DNA of 10,382 bases from Conexibacter sp. (GTDB lineage: Bacteria > Actinomycetota > Thermoleophilia > Solirubrobacterales > Solirubrobacteraceae), in the NCBI GenBank assembly GCA_025964295.1, contig JAOPZD010000639.1, positions 1 to 10,382 of the forward strand. Direction: 5' to 3'. A model generated the notes under the pieces. That model searched no databases, was not told the DNA's origin, and saw nothing but the letters and a program-made list of their open reading frames with translations. Of this stretch, positions 1-5,885 are shown in pieces; positions within the stretch are counted from its first letter, which is position 1, and each line of letters starts with the position of its first letter. Position numbers and translations under genes: made by a program.

Positions 1-410
1 GGGCCGTCGGCCACGCCGATCCCGGTCGTCTCCACGCGCCGCGCCAGCTCGGCCGCGATCCCGTTCGAGCGCCCCGCGCCCACCGACACCGCGGCGCTGA
101 GGAAGCCCAGCCGCCGCGCGGCCTCGACCGCCGCCGCGCCGCCCCCGCGCGCCTGCTCCGCCAGCGCCTCGGCCGTGCTGTGCACGACCGCGCCCAGGTT
201 CTGCAGCTCCGCGTCGGTCCGCACGCGCTCCAGGCACGTCGAGATCGCCACGCCGCCGGGCAGCCGGACGTCGCCGGGCACGGCGGCCAGCGCGCGCTCG
301 TAGCCGTCCCGGCCGGTGTCGATGCAGGTGCTGGGCATGGGGGGCGACTCCTTCGTGCACGCCCCGAAGGCGAGCGCGAGGCTCACGGCGAGGACGGCGG
401 AGCGCCTCAT
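1..410 (-). CDS. Putative lipoprotein of unknown function (partial, C-terminus beyond window)
   Basis: The reverse-strand frame stays open from an ATG at 410 to the window edge, giving about 136 residues. The N-terminus is MRRSAVLAVSLALAFGAC: two arginines, a hydrophobic stretch and a cysteine at residue 18 in a lipobox-like context (FGAC). This predicts an exported, lipid-anchored protein. The mature part has two further cysteines, in STCID and STCLE, and an Ala/Leu/Arg-rich helical region without a motif I recognise. An in-frame ATG at 419 would add three residues. I prefer 410 because a -10-like TACGAT (minus strand, 423-418) ends exactly 7 nt before it, the usual leaderless geometry. The gene diverges from the MATE transporter with only about 24 bases between starts. 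Function is unknown; it could be a small periplasm-side or surface lipoprotein. Confidence 0.65.
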   Translation of the reverse strand, partial: MRRSAVLAVSLALAFGACTKESPPMPSTCIDTGRDGYERALAAVPGDVRLPGGVAISTCLERVRTDAELQNLGAVVHSTAEALAEQARGGGAAAVEAARRLGFLSAAVSVGAGRSNGIAAELARRVETTGIGVADG

Positions 411-417
411 CGCCCTC

Positions 418-427
418 ATCGTAGAGT
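418..427. promoter_or_regulatory. Overlapping divergent -10 elements for two leaderless transcripts
   Basis: On the plus strand TAGAGT (422-427) fits TAnnnT and is followed by 7 nt and then GTG at 435. On the minus strand TACGAT (423-418) also fits TAnnnT and is followed by 7 nt and then ATG at 410. The two hexamers share bases 422-423. No Shine-Dalgarno sequence lies at a useful distance from either start. Recognisable -35 boxes are not obvious. The paired geometry is seen directly; promoter activity is inferred. Confidence 0.5.
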
Positions 428-434
428 GACCTCG

Positions 435-1748
435 GTGCAGGGCCGAGCCACCATCGACCGCGAGATCCTGCGGCTCGCGGTCCCCGCGCTGGGCGCGCTG
501 GCCGCCGAGCCGCTCTACCTGCTGGCCGACACCGCGATCGTCGGCCATCTCGGGACGCCGCAGCTCGCGGCGCTCGCCCTCGCGGGCAGCGTCCTCAGCG
601 CCGTCGTCGCGCTGTGCAACTTCCTGACCTACGGGACGACCGCGCAGGTCGCGCGGCTGCACGGCGCCGGCGAGGAGGCGCGCGCCGGCGAGATCGCGGC
701 CCAGGCGCTGTGGCTCGCGCTCGGCATCGGCCTGGCGCTGGTCATCGCGGTCGTCGCCCTCGCCGGCCCGCTGATGACGCTCGTCGGGGGCGAGGGCCAC
801 GTTGCCGACCTCGCCGCCCGCTACCTGCGGATCAGCGCGCTGGGCCTGCCGTGCGCGCTCGTCGCGCTCGCGGCCCAGGGCTACCTGCGCGGGGTCGGCA
901 ACCTGCGCTCCCCGCTGATCGTCGTGGTCGTCGCCAACGCCATCAACATCGTGCTCGAGCTGGTGTTCGTGTACGTCCTGGGCTGGGGGATGGACGGCAG
1001 CGCCGCCGGGACGGTCGTCGCGCAGGCCGGCATGGGCGCGGCGTTCGCGATCCACCTCCTCAAGGCCCCCGCGACCTCGCGGCGGCCGCACGCGCGGCAG
1101 CTCGAGGGCCTCGCCCGCATGGGCGGCCACATCGTCGTCCGCACCGGCTCGCTGCTGCTGGCCTTCGTCATCGCCGGCGCCGTCCTGGCCCGCGTCGGGT
1201 CCGACAGCCTCGGCGCCCACCAGATCGCCTTCCAGGTCTTCATCTTCCTCGCCCTGGTGCTCGACGCCATCGCGATCGCCGGCCAGGTCCTGGTCGGCCG
1301 CCTGCTCGGCGCCGGGGACGCGGCGGGCGCCGTCGCCGCGGCGCGCCGCATGTGCATGTGGTCGCTCGCCGGCGGGATCGTCATGGCCGCCGGCCTGCTC
1401 GCCACCCGCGACCTGCTGCCGCGCGCGTTCAGCTCCGACGCGGCGGTCATCGCCCGCGCCCACGAGCTGTGGCCGCTGTTCGCGCTGATGCAGCCGATCG
1501 GGGCGCTGGTCTTCGCGCTGGACGGGATCCTGCTCGGCGCCGGCGACACCCGCTACCTGGCCTACGCGATGGCCTTCAGCGCCCTCGGCGTCTTCGTCCC
1601 GATCGCGCTGCTGTCGCTGCACTACGGCTGGGGCGTCACCGGCGTCTGGTGGGGCATCGACGCGCTGATGGTCGCGCGGCTGGCCACCATCGGCGCCCGC
1701 TACCTCGGGCGCCGCTGGGTCGTCGTCGGCGCTACTGCGTCGCCGTGA
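435..1748 (+). CDS. MATE-family efflux transporter, DinF-like
   Basis: This is a 437-residue multidrug and toxic compound extrusion protein of the inner membrane, expected to export cationic or amphipathic compounds in exchange for H+ or Na+. The N-terminal segment has the usual first-helix pattern LAVPALGALAAEPLYLLADT followed by AIVGHLG, and about twelve hydrophobic segments follow. The family features QGYLRGVGN (mid first half) and GQVLVGRLLGAGD (second half) are present, and length matches the DinF branch. Two GTG starts are possible, 426 and 435. I chose 435 because a -10-like TAGAGT lies 7 nt before it; 426 would add three residues. The frame continues upstream of 426 without membrane character, so that extension is antisense to the lipoprotein gene and not real. 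The 3' end overlaps the convergent thioesterase gene by 17 bases. Substrate cannot be read from sequence. Confidence 0.9.
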   Translation: MQGRATIDREILRLAVPALGALAAEPLYLLADTAIVGHLGTPQLAALALAGSVLSAVVALCNFLTYGTTAQVARLHGAGEEARAGEIAAQALWLALGIGLALVIAVVALAGPLMTLVGGEGHVADLAARYLRISALGLPCALVALAAQGYLRGVGNLRSPLIVVVVANAINIVLELVFVYVLGWGMDGSAAGTVVAQAGMGAAFAIHLLKAPATSRRPHARQLEGLARMGGHIVVRTGSLLLAFVIAGAVLARVGSDSLGAHQIAFQVFIFLALVLDAIAIAGQVLVGRLLGAGDAAGAVAAARRMCMWSLAGGIVMAAGLLATRDLLPRAFSSDAAVIARAHELWPLFALMQPIGALVFALDGILLGAGDTRYLAYAMAFSALGVFVPIALLSLHYGWGVTGVWWGIDALMVARLATIGARYLGRRWVVVGATASP

Positions 1749-2154
1749 CGCCGGCCTCGGTCTCGAGCGTCTCGCGCAGCTCGTCGGGCAGCTGGGCAGC
1801 CTGCTGGCTCTTGTAGTCGAACCCGACCAGGACGCCGTAGCCCTCGGCGACCAGCCGCGAGCCGACGCGCATGTCGAACTCCACGCGGAACGACGAGCGC
1901 TTGACGTTGCCGATCGAGCACGCCACCGCGACCTCCTCGTCGAAGTGCACCGGCGAGCGGTAGTTGATGTGGCACTCGGCGAAGATCAGCCCGAACTCGT
2001 CGTTCTCGGGGTGCGCCGGGTCGTGGCTGGGGACGATCTCGCGCAGGTAGGCGATCCGGGCGGTCTCGAAGTAGCGCAGGAAGACCACGTTGTTGAGGTG
2101 GCGCATCGCGTCGAGGTCGCCGAAGCGCACGCGCTCGGTGTGGACGTAGCTCAT
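1732..2154 (-). CDS. Acyl-CoA thioesterase-like protein, 4HBT hot-dog fold
   Basis: The product has 140 residues, typical of single hot-dog domain 4-hydroxybenzoyl-CoA thioesterase/YbgC-type enzymes, which hydrolyse acyl-CoA thioesters in the cytosol. The diagnostic N-terminal motif is FGDLDAMRHLNNVVFLRYFE (residues 11-30), with D13/D15, H19 and the NN pair in the places of the family signature (D.D..GH.NN...Y.E). The usual Gly before His is Arg here. A later hot-dog strand, INYRSPVHFDEEVAV, also fits. The ATG at 2154 overlaps the TGA of the upstream PPK2 gene (ATGA), so translation is probably coupled. The frame can be read further upstream inside PPK2, but that part is not thioesterase-like. 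The acyl substrate is not predictable. Confidence 0.88.
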   Translation of the reverse strand: MSYVHTERVRFGDLDAMRHLNNVVFLRYFETARIAYLREIVPSHDPAHPENDEFGLIFAECHINYRSPVHFDEEVAVACSIGNVKRSSFRVEFDMRVGSRLVAEGYGVLVGFDYKSQQAAQLPDELRETLETEAGVTATQ

Positions 2155-2933
2155 GCCTTCGTCTCCGGTTCGAGGGGTTCCGGCAGCTCGAACCCGCGCG
2201 CGGCGCACCCACGCTCGATCTGCTCGATCACACACTCCATCACCTTGACGCGCGCGAAGCGCTTCGACTCCGCCTCGACCAGGAGCCACGGGGCCTCCTG
2301 GGTGTCGGTGCGGGCCAGCATCTCCTCCACCGCCTCGGTGTACTGGGGCCGCTTCTCGCGGTTGCGCCAGTCCTCCTCGGTGATCTTCCAGGCCTTCAGC
2401 GGGTCGTGCTGGCGGCGCTCGAAGCGGCGCAGCTGCTCCTCGGGGGAGACGTGCAGCCAGAACTTGGCGAAGATCGCGCCCTCGGCGGCCAGCGTGCGCT
2501 CGAACTCCACGATCTCGCCGTAGGCGCGGCGCCACTGCTCCTCGGTCGCGAAGCCCTCGACGCGCTCGACCAGGACGCGGCCGTACCAGGAGCGGTCATA
2601 GACGGTCATCCCGCCCCAGCCCGGCAGCGCGGCCCAGAAGCGCTGGAGGTAGTGATGGCGCTTCTCGTCGGGCGTCGGCGCCGCGTAGGACGCGACGCGC
2701 ACGTGGCGCGAGTCCAGCGGGGCGAGCAGGCGCTTGATCGCGCCGCCCTTGCCGGACGCGTCCCAGCCCTCCATGACGACGATCAGCGCCGGGCCGAGCG
2801 GGTCGTCGGGGTGGAGCTTGCCGCCGAGCGCGAGGCGCAGCTGCGCGAGCCGCCGTCCGGAGCGCGCGAGGCGCTCGTCCTGCTCACGGCGCTTGAGCTT
2901 CAGCGAGAGATCGAGGTCGTCGAGCCTGCCCAT
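2151..2933 (-). CDS. ppk2: Polyphosphate kinase 2 family protein, PAP-like
   Basis: The product has 260 residues, the size of a single-domain PPK2, which moves phosphate between inorganic polyphosphate and nucleotides. Residues 55-64 form the Walker A loop EGWDASGKGG. Residues 113-119 (DRSWYGR), followed by VLVERVEGF, form the Walker B region. The lid helix region with FERRQHDPLKAWKITEEDW (171-189) carries the conserved basic residues. The GWDASGKGGAIKRL and DRSWYGRVLVERVEGF wording resembles the catalytic domain of polyphosphate:AMP phosphotransferases (class II), so AMP to ADP conversion is a reasonable guess, though classes cannot be fixed by eye. I start at MGRLDDLDLSLKL (ATG 2933); the frame is open upstream but that part is low-complexity and lies in the divergent promoter region. 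No clear ribosome binding site precedes it. It is followed by the coupled thioesterase gene. Confidence 0.92.
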   Translation of the reverse strand: MGRLDDLDLSLKLKRREQDERLARSGRRLAQLRLALGGKLHPDDPLGPALIVVMEGWDASGKGGAIKRLLAPLDSRHVRVASYAAPTPDEKRHHYLQRFWAALPGWGGMTVYDRSWYGRVLVERVEGFATEEQWRRAYGEIVEFERTLAAEGAIFAKFWLHVSPEEQLRRFERRQHDPLKAWKITEEDWRNREKRPQYTEAVEEMLARTDTQEAPWLLVEAESKRFARVKVMECVIEQIERGCAARGFELPEPLEPETKA

Positions 2934-2981
2934 GGAGGCAGGAATGCTCTCAGACGATGCGCTATCGGCAGCACAGCACGC

Positions 2982-2996
2982 CGAAACCTGCGCAAA
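2982..2996. promoter_or_regulatory. Variant copy of the TTGCGCAA motif in the PPK2/BldC divergent region
   Basis: CTGCGCAAAG (2988-2997) differs by one base from TTGCGCAA, the palindrome found upstream of the two MerR-type genes further right. It lies about 50 bases before the BldC-like start and about 55 bases before the PPK2 start. It may be a weaker operator, or chance. The rest of the divergent region (2934-3045) shows no convincing -35/-10 pair. Confidence 0.3.
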
Positions 2997-2999
2997 GCC

Positions 3000-3061
3000 G
3001 CGTGGACCGCCCCGAATAGGCCGTCGTGGCACAACACTGCTGTTCATGACGCGGTCCACGC
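3000..3061. promoter_or_regulatory. 11-bp inverted repeat enclosing the start codon of the BldC-like gene
   Basis: GCGTGGACCGC at 3000-3010 is matched perfectly by GCGGTCCACGC at 3051-3061, with 40 bases between. The ATG of the BldC-like gene (3046) lies in the loop and the right arm covers its codons 2-6. In RNA this would be an 11-bp GC-rich stem holding the start codon in the loop. In DNA it could be two operator half-sites. A small AACA/TGTT repeat (3033-3044) sits just before the ATG. No Shine-Dalgarno sequence is visible. The repeat is real; its role is inferred, and 11-bp repeats can arise by chance at this base composition. Confidence 0.45.
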
Positions 3062-3318
3062 ACACGAGTCGCCTCGGCCTCACCACGTCGGAGGCGGCCC
3101 GTCACCTCGGAGTCTCCCTCTCGACCGTCCGCCGTTGGTCCGACATGGGCTACCTGCGCGGCTACCGGACGCCGGGCGGCCAGCGCCGCTTCCCCGTCGG
3201 GGAGCTCGACGAGTTCGTCTCCTCGCTGGAGGAGCGAACGAGCAGTGGCGGGCGCTTCGTGCGCGACGCCGCCGCGGAGGCCGGCGGGGACGACCTGCCG
3301 CTCGCCGCCGACGAGTAG
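3046..3318 (+). CDS. BldC-like small MerR-type DNA-binding protein
   Basis: The 90-residue product has one helix-turn-helix of the MerR/excisionase type. LTTSEAARHLGVSLSTVRRW (12-31) forms the two helices, MGYLRGY the connecting segment and RTPGGQRRFP (41-50) the wing, followed by a third helix with VGELDEFVSSL. This is the plan of BldC, the developmental regulator of Streptomyces that binds DNA as head-to-tail oligomers and has no ligand domain. The acidic C-terminal tail (after about residue 65) looks disordered. The ATG at 3046 was chosen because upstream codons in the same frame have no domain character. The gene diverges from PPK2 and runs head-on into the HD-GYP gene with a 26-base gap. 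Targets are unknown; an excisionase role is unlikely because no integrase is nearby. Confidence 0.85.
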   Translation: MTRSTHTSRLGLTTSEAARHLGVSLSTVRRWSDMGYLRGYRTPGGQRRFPVGELDEFVSSLEERTSSGGRFVRDAAAEAGGDDLPLAADE

Positions 3319-3319
3319 C

Positions 3320-3353
3320 GCCGGGCGGCAGCGCGCCGGCGGTGCTAGCCGCC
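3320..3353. terminator. Candidate GC hairpins between convergent genes
   Basis: Two mutually overlapping small hairpins fill the gap between the BldC-like and HD-GYP stop codons: GCCGG (3320-3324) with CCGGC (3336-3340), and GGCGG (3338-3342) with CCGCC (3349-3353). Neither is followed by a T-run. The position between convergent genes supports a two-way terminator, but 5-bp GC stems are common in this DNA. Confidence 0.3.
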
Positions 3354-4673
3354 TGCTGCCTGGTTCATCCGCCGCTCGATCGCCAGCTCCTGGTCGTAGT
3401 CGGCGGCGTCCGCGTGCCGGTAGTCGGTGCCCTGGCCCGCGAGCAGCTCGGCGAGCGCCTCGACGTAGCCGGCGTCCAGCTGCTTGCCCGCGACGCGGCG
3501 CAGCTCGGTCAGCGCCTCGAACGACGACAGCCGCGTCCGGTAGGTGTCGGGCGCCGTGAGCGTGTCGTAGACCTCGGCCACCGCGATGATCTTGGCGATC
3601 TCCGGGATCTCGCCCGCGGTCAGGTGGTGCGGGTAGCCCTTGCCGTCGGGCCGCTCGTGGTGGGCGACGATGATCTCGCTCAGCGGGCCATAGACGCCGA
3701 TGTCGCGCAGCATCTCGGCGCCGAGCTCGGGGTGGCGGCGGATCGCCGTCCAGTCGTCGTCGGTCAGCACGACGCCGCGCTCCATCACGCGGTCGCTCAG
3801 CGCGAAGCGCCCGATGTCGTGCAGGAGGCCCGCCGTGTGGGCGAGCTCCTGGTCCCGCTCGGACATCCCGACGTGGCCGGCGATGTCGCGCGCGAACCGG
3901 GCGACCGCGGCGCAATGGCGGGCGGCGCGGTGGTCGCGGGCGTCGAGCGTCCGGATCAGGCCGCTCAGGACGCCCCACGAGAGGTTGGCGTACTCCTTGG
4001 TCCGCTCGCGCGCGGTCATGACCAGGCGCGTCATGTAGGTGAACGCCAGCAGCGCGACGAGGACGAGCGCGATGACCGCGAAGCCCGTCTGCGCGTACAC
4101 GGCGCCGATGGCGGTGACCAGGGCGATGTTGAGCACGAGGGTCGGGATCAGCTCCGAGGACACGATCAGGCGGCGTTCGAGCGCCAGGCCGTCGAGGATC
4201 GCCATCAGGCGCGAGACGACCTCGGCGTTGAAGACGATCACCACGAGGCTCGAGCCGGCCAGCACGGCGGCGAACGCCGCGCTCTCCTGGTCGAGGTCGA
4301 GCTGCTGGAAGACGAGCGCGGCCAGGACGGTCGGCGCCGCGCTGCAGCCGAGGTTGATGAGCAGCGGGGTCCGCCGGTAGCGCTCGATCGACCATCCGAC
4401 GAGCTCGGAGGCCACCGGGATGATGAACGCCGCCGCCGGGCCGAGGAAGGCTGCGGCGAGCATGCCGCACAGGAACGAGCCCGAGACGAAGATCCGCTGC
4501 TGGACGTCGACCGCGACGAGGCGCGAGACGACCGCGCAGGCCAGCAGGACGGCGAAGAGCGGGTCGCCGAGGGTGCCGGGAGACGCGACGGCGATCGCCG
4601 CTCCCACGCCCATGCCTCCAAGCGCGATGCCTGCCGCCAACTGCGGCCGCTGCACCACTTCCGAGCCGCTCAC
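3345..4673 (-). CDS. Membrane-anchored HD-GYP domain phosphohydrolase (cyclic-di-GMP phosphodiesterase)
   Basis: The product has 442 residues from the GTG at 4673. Residues 1 to about 215 hold roughly six hydrophobic segments, ending with FAVIALVLVALLAFTYM, so this half is an integral-membrane sensor of unknown signal. Residues from about 225 form an HD-GYP domain. It has H248/H253 in RDHRAARHC, the HD pair H285-D286 in HTAGLLHDIGRF, and the full signature HHERPDGKGYP (338-348). All the key residues are present, so it probably hydrolyses cyclic-di-GMP to pGpG/GMP at a two- or three-metal site. No Shine-Dalgarno sequence fits the GTG at 4673. An internal GTG at 4607 does have a GGAGG (4619-4615) 7 nt before it, which would remove the first 22 residues and half of the first membrane segment. 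The frame is open far upstream, but that part is not membrane-like. It follows the 28-aa peptide gene by 47 bases. Confidence 0.92.
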   Translation of the reverse strand: MSGSEVVQRPQLAAGIALGGMGVGAAIAVASPGTLGDPLFAVLLACAVVSRLVAVDVQQRIFVSGSFLCGMLAAAFLGPAAAFIIPVASELVGWSIERYRRTPLLINLGCSAAPTVLAALVFQQLDLDQESAAFAAVLAGSSLVVIVFNAEVVSRLMAILDGLALERRLIVSSELIPTLVLNIALVTAIGAVYAQTGFAVIALVLVALLAFTYMTRLVMTARERTKEYANLSWGVLSGLIRTLDARDHRAARHCAAVARFARDIAGHVGMSERDQELAHTAGLLHDIGRFALSDRVMERGVVLTDDDWTAIRRHPELGAEMLRDIGVYGPLSEIIVAHHERPDGKGYPHHLTAGEIPEIAKIIAVAEVYDTLTAPDTYRTRLSSFEALTELRRVAGKQLDAGYVEALAELLAGQGTDYRHADAADYDQELAIERRMNQAAGG

Positions 4674-4675
4674 GG

Positions 4676-4701
4676 GGGGAGACGCTACCGGGCGCCTCCC
4701 C
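4676..4701 (-). promoter_or_regulatory. Inverted repeat in the leader just before the HD-GYP start
   Basis: On the minus strand GGGGAG (4701-4696), part of a Shine-Dalgarno-like GGGGAGG, is complementary to CTCCCC (4681-4676), which lies two bases before the GTG at 4673. The loop is 14 nt. The stem would hide the only purine-rich site in this leader. It may limit HD-GYP translation relative to the preceding peptide, or favour the internal start at 4607. This is structure seen by eye only. Confidence 0.3.
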
Positions 4702-4720
4702 GAGGGTCTATGCGCCGGGG

Positions 4721-4807
4721 CTACCGGCCGCCGAAGTACCCGGCCATGGACGCGACGACAGCGAGGACCCCGGCGTAGGGCAGGGCGCGCAGCTTGAGGT
4801 TGTTCAT
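4721..4807 (-). CDS. 28-residue single-pass membrane peptide
   Basis: The short frame encodes a 28-residue peptide beginning MNNLKLRALPYAGVLAVVAS and ending AGYFGGR, then TAG. Residues 9-25 form one hydrophobic segment, with basic residues K5 and R7 before it and R28 after it. A strong Shine-Dalgarno GGGAGG (4819-4814) lies 6 nt before the ATG, better than at any other minus-strand gene here. That is the main argument that it is translated. An upstream extension in the same frame to 4912 looks like non-coding leader. It lies 47 bases ahead of the HD-GYP gene on the same strand, so the two are probably co-transcribed. It may partner the membrane half of the HD-GYP protein or act as a leader peptide. 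I recognise no family. Confidence 0.6.
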   Translation of the reverse strand: MNNLKLRALPYAGVLAVVASMAGYFGGR

Positions 4808-4813
4808 GACGAG

Positions 4814-4819
4814 CCTCCC
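4814..4819 (-). promoter_or_regulatory. Strong ribosome binding site of the 28-aa peptide
   Basis: GGGAGG on the minus strand, 6 nt before the ATG at 4807. It fixes the start of the small gene and sets it apart from its neighbours, most of which lack such a site. Confidence 0.65.
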
Positions 4820-4955
4820 GTGAAGGAAAGTGGACGGATAACGGGCGGCGAGCGTAAGCTGGCTCCGTGGCTCTGCACGGGAAGTTGCGCAAAATCGATG
4901 CACTTTGGCCATCAGGCGGGACTAAAGCTGTACGCCGTGATCCCGTTGAACGGCC
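4820..4955. promoter_or_regulatory. Divergent regulatory region with the palindrome TTGCGCAA
   Basis: This region separates the peptide/HD-GYP pair (minus) from the first MerR-type regulator (plus). It is less GC-rich than the genes around it. It contains the 8-bp palindrome TTGCGCAA at 4885-4892. A related TTGCGCAC starts at 4956 and forms the first codons of the regulator, so the start codon itself lies in a second partial copy. TAnnnT-type hexamers occur on both strands (minus TACGCT 4856-4851, plus TAAGCT 4855-4860), but without good -35 partners. The likely reading is a shared operator controlling both directions. Confidence 0.45.
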
Positions 4956-5867
4956 TTGCGCACGCTGAAGACCTCTGAAGCGGCTGCCGTCCTGAACGTC
5001 AGCCCCAACACGCTCCGCGCGTGGGAGCGGCGTTTCGGCTATCCCAAGCCACAGCGCTCCCCCGGGAAGCACCGCCTCTACACGCACGGGGAGATCGCCG
5101 CGCTGCGCGACGCGCTCCAGGAGGGGCTGTCGATCTCGTCGGCCATCTCGCGTGCGCGGGAGTCGGTCGCCGCCGACACGCACGTGCTCGTCGGCGCCCT
5201 CGCGGCCTACGAGCTCGAGCGCGCCGACGCCGCGATGGAGGGCGCCCTCGCGCTGCGCTCCGTCGAGCGGTCGGTGGAGGAGGTGCTGCTGCCGTCGCTG
5301 GAGGAGATCGGCGACCGTCACGGCACCGACTCCGCGCCATGGGCGCTGGCCGCCCGCTGGGCCGGCGAGTGGCTCCTGCGCGCGCAGCGCCTGTCGCCGC
5401 CGCCCTCGTCGCGGCCGTCGATCCTGATCGGCGACGCGACGCGCGACCAGCTCGACGCCGACGCCCTGGCGCTCCGCGCGCTGGAGCTCTGCACCACCCG
5501 CGTCGGGCTGCGCACGGTGACGCTGCCGGTCACCGGCCTCGCCGGGCTCGGCGACGTCCTGGCGGCCTACGCGCCGCGGGTGGTCGTCATCGCCGGTGGC
5601 GAGGAGGTCGACGACGACGTCGCGCGCTGGGCCTACCGCGTGCGCTCGGCCGCCGGCGCGCTGCCGGTGCTGCTGTTCCACCGCTCCGGCCGCGGCGATC
5701 GCACGCGCACGACCGGCGCACGGCATCTGGCGGGGGCACCCACCCTCGCCGCGAGCCAGCTGCTCGACGTCGTCGAGGGCGGCGGCCGCCAGGAGACCGG
5801 CGAGGGCTCCCTGGAGTTCGACGACACCAGCAATCAGGCGCCCACCCCGCGCCGGATGTCCGCGTAA
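4956..5867 (+). CDS. MerR-type regulator with CarH/LitR-like but degenerate cobalamin module (paralog 1)
   Basis: The 303-residue product starts with TTG; a stop lies three codons upstream in frame and the helix-turn-helix begins at residue 4, so no other start is workable. Residues 4-45 form a MerR HTH (SEAAAVLNVSPNTLRAWERR, then FGYP and a KHRLY wing). Residues about 75-145 fit a four-helix bundle. Residues about 153-240 fit a Rossmann-like fold (SILIGD ... RVVVIAG). This is the CarH/LitR plan, where adenosylcobalamin is bound through W-x9-EH and a DxHxxG-type histidine. Here the Trp position is H122 (IGDRH), no EH follows, and the histidine position is T162 (GDATRDQ). Cobalamin binding is therefore not expected. 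The C-terminal tail (about 245-303) looks disordered. It is followed 18 bases later by the zinc-ribbon/PAS gene, likely one transcript. It is a clear paralog of the gene at 6496. Confidence 0.82.
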   Translation: MRTLKTSEAAAVLNVSPNTLRAWERRFGYPKPQRSPGKHRLYTHGEIAALRDALQEGLSISSAISRARESVAADTHVLVGALAAYELERADAAMEGALALRSVERSVEEVLLPSLEEIGDRHGTDSAPWALAARWAGEWLLRAQRLSPPPSSRPSILIGDATRDQLDADALALRALELCTTRVGLRTVTLPVTGLAGLGDVLAAYAPRVVVIAGGEEVDDDVARWAYRVRSAAGALPVLLFHRSGRGDRTRTTGARHLAGAPTLAASQLLDVVEGGGRQETGEGSLEFDDTSNQAPTPRRMSA

Positions 5868-5871
5868 GGCC

Positions 5872-5878
5872 GAGGAGG
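5872..5878 (+). promoter_or_regulatory. Ribosome binding site that fixes a TTG start
   Basis: GAGGAGG ends 7 nt before the TTG at 5886. No ATG or GTG is suitably spaced, so the site decides the start of the zinc-ribbon/PAS gene. Confidence 0.7.
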
Positions 5879-5885
5879 ATCCCGC

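Noticed and set aside
1732..1748. Tail-to-tail overlap of the MATE and thioesterase genes as something unusual.
   Set aside because: Short convergent overlaps are common in compact GC-rich genomes. No terminator hairpin of note was found there.
2980..3025. Resemblance to a cyclic-di-GMP-I (GEMM) riboswitch before the BldC-like gene: AAACC followed by GCGCAAAGCC and later GGCC.
   Set aside because: The P2 stem that must separate AAACC from GCAAAGCC is missing, and the downstream conserved block is absent. A covariance-model search with RF01051 would settle it.
2406..4778. A 790-codon plus-strand frame opposite PPK2 and HD-GYP.
   Set aside because: It is low-complexity antisense with no domain, and it crosses the BldC-like gene in another frame.
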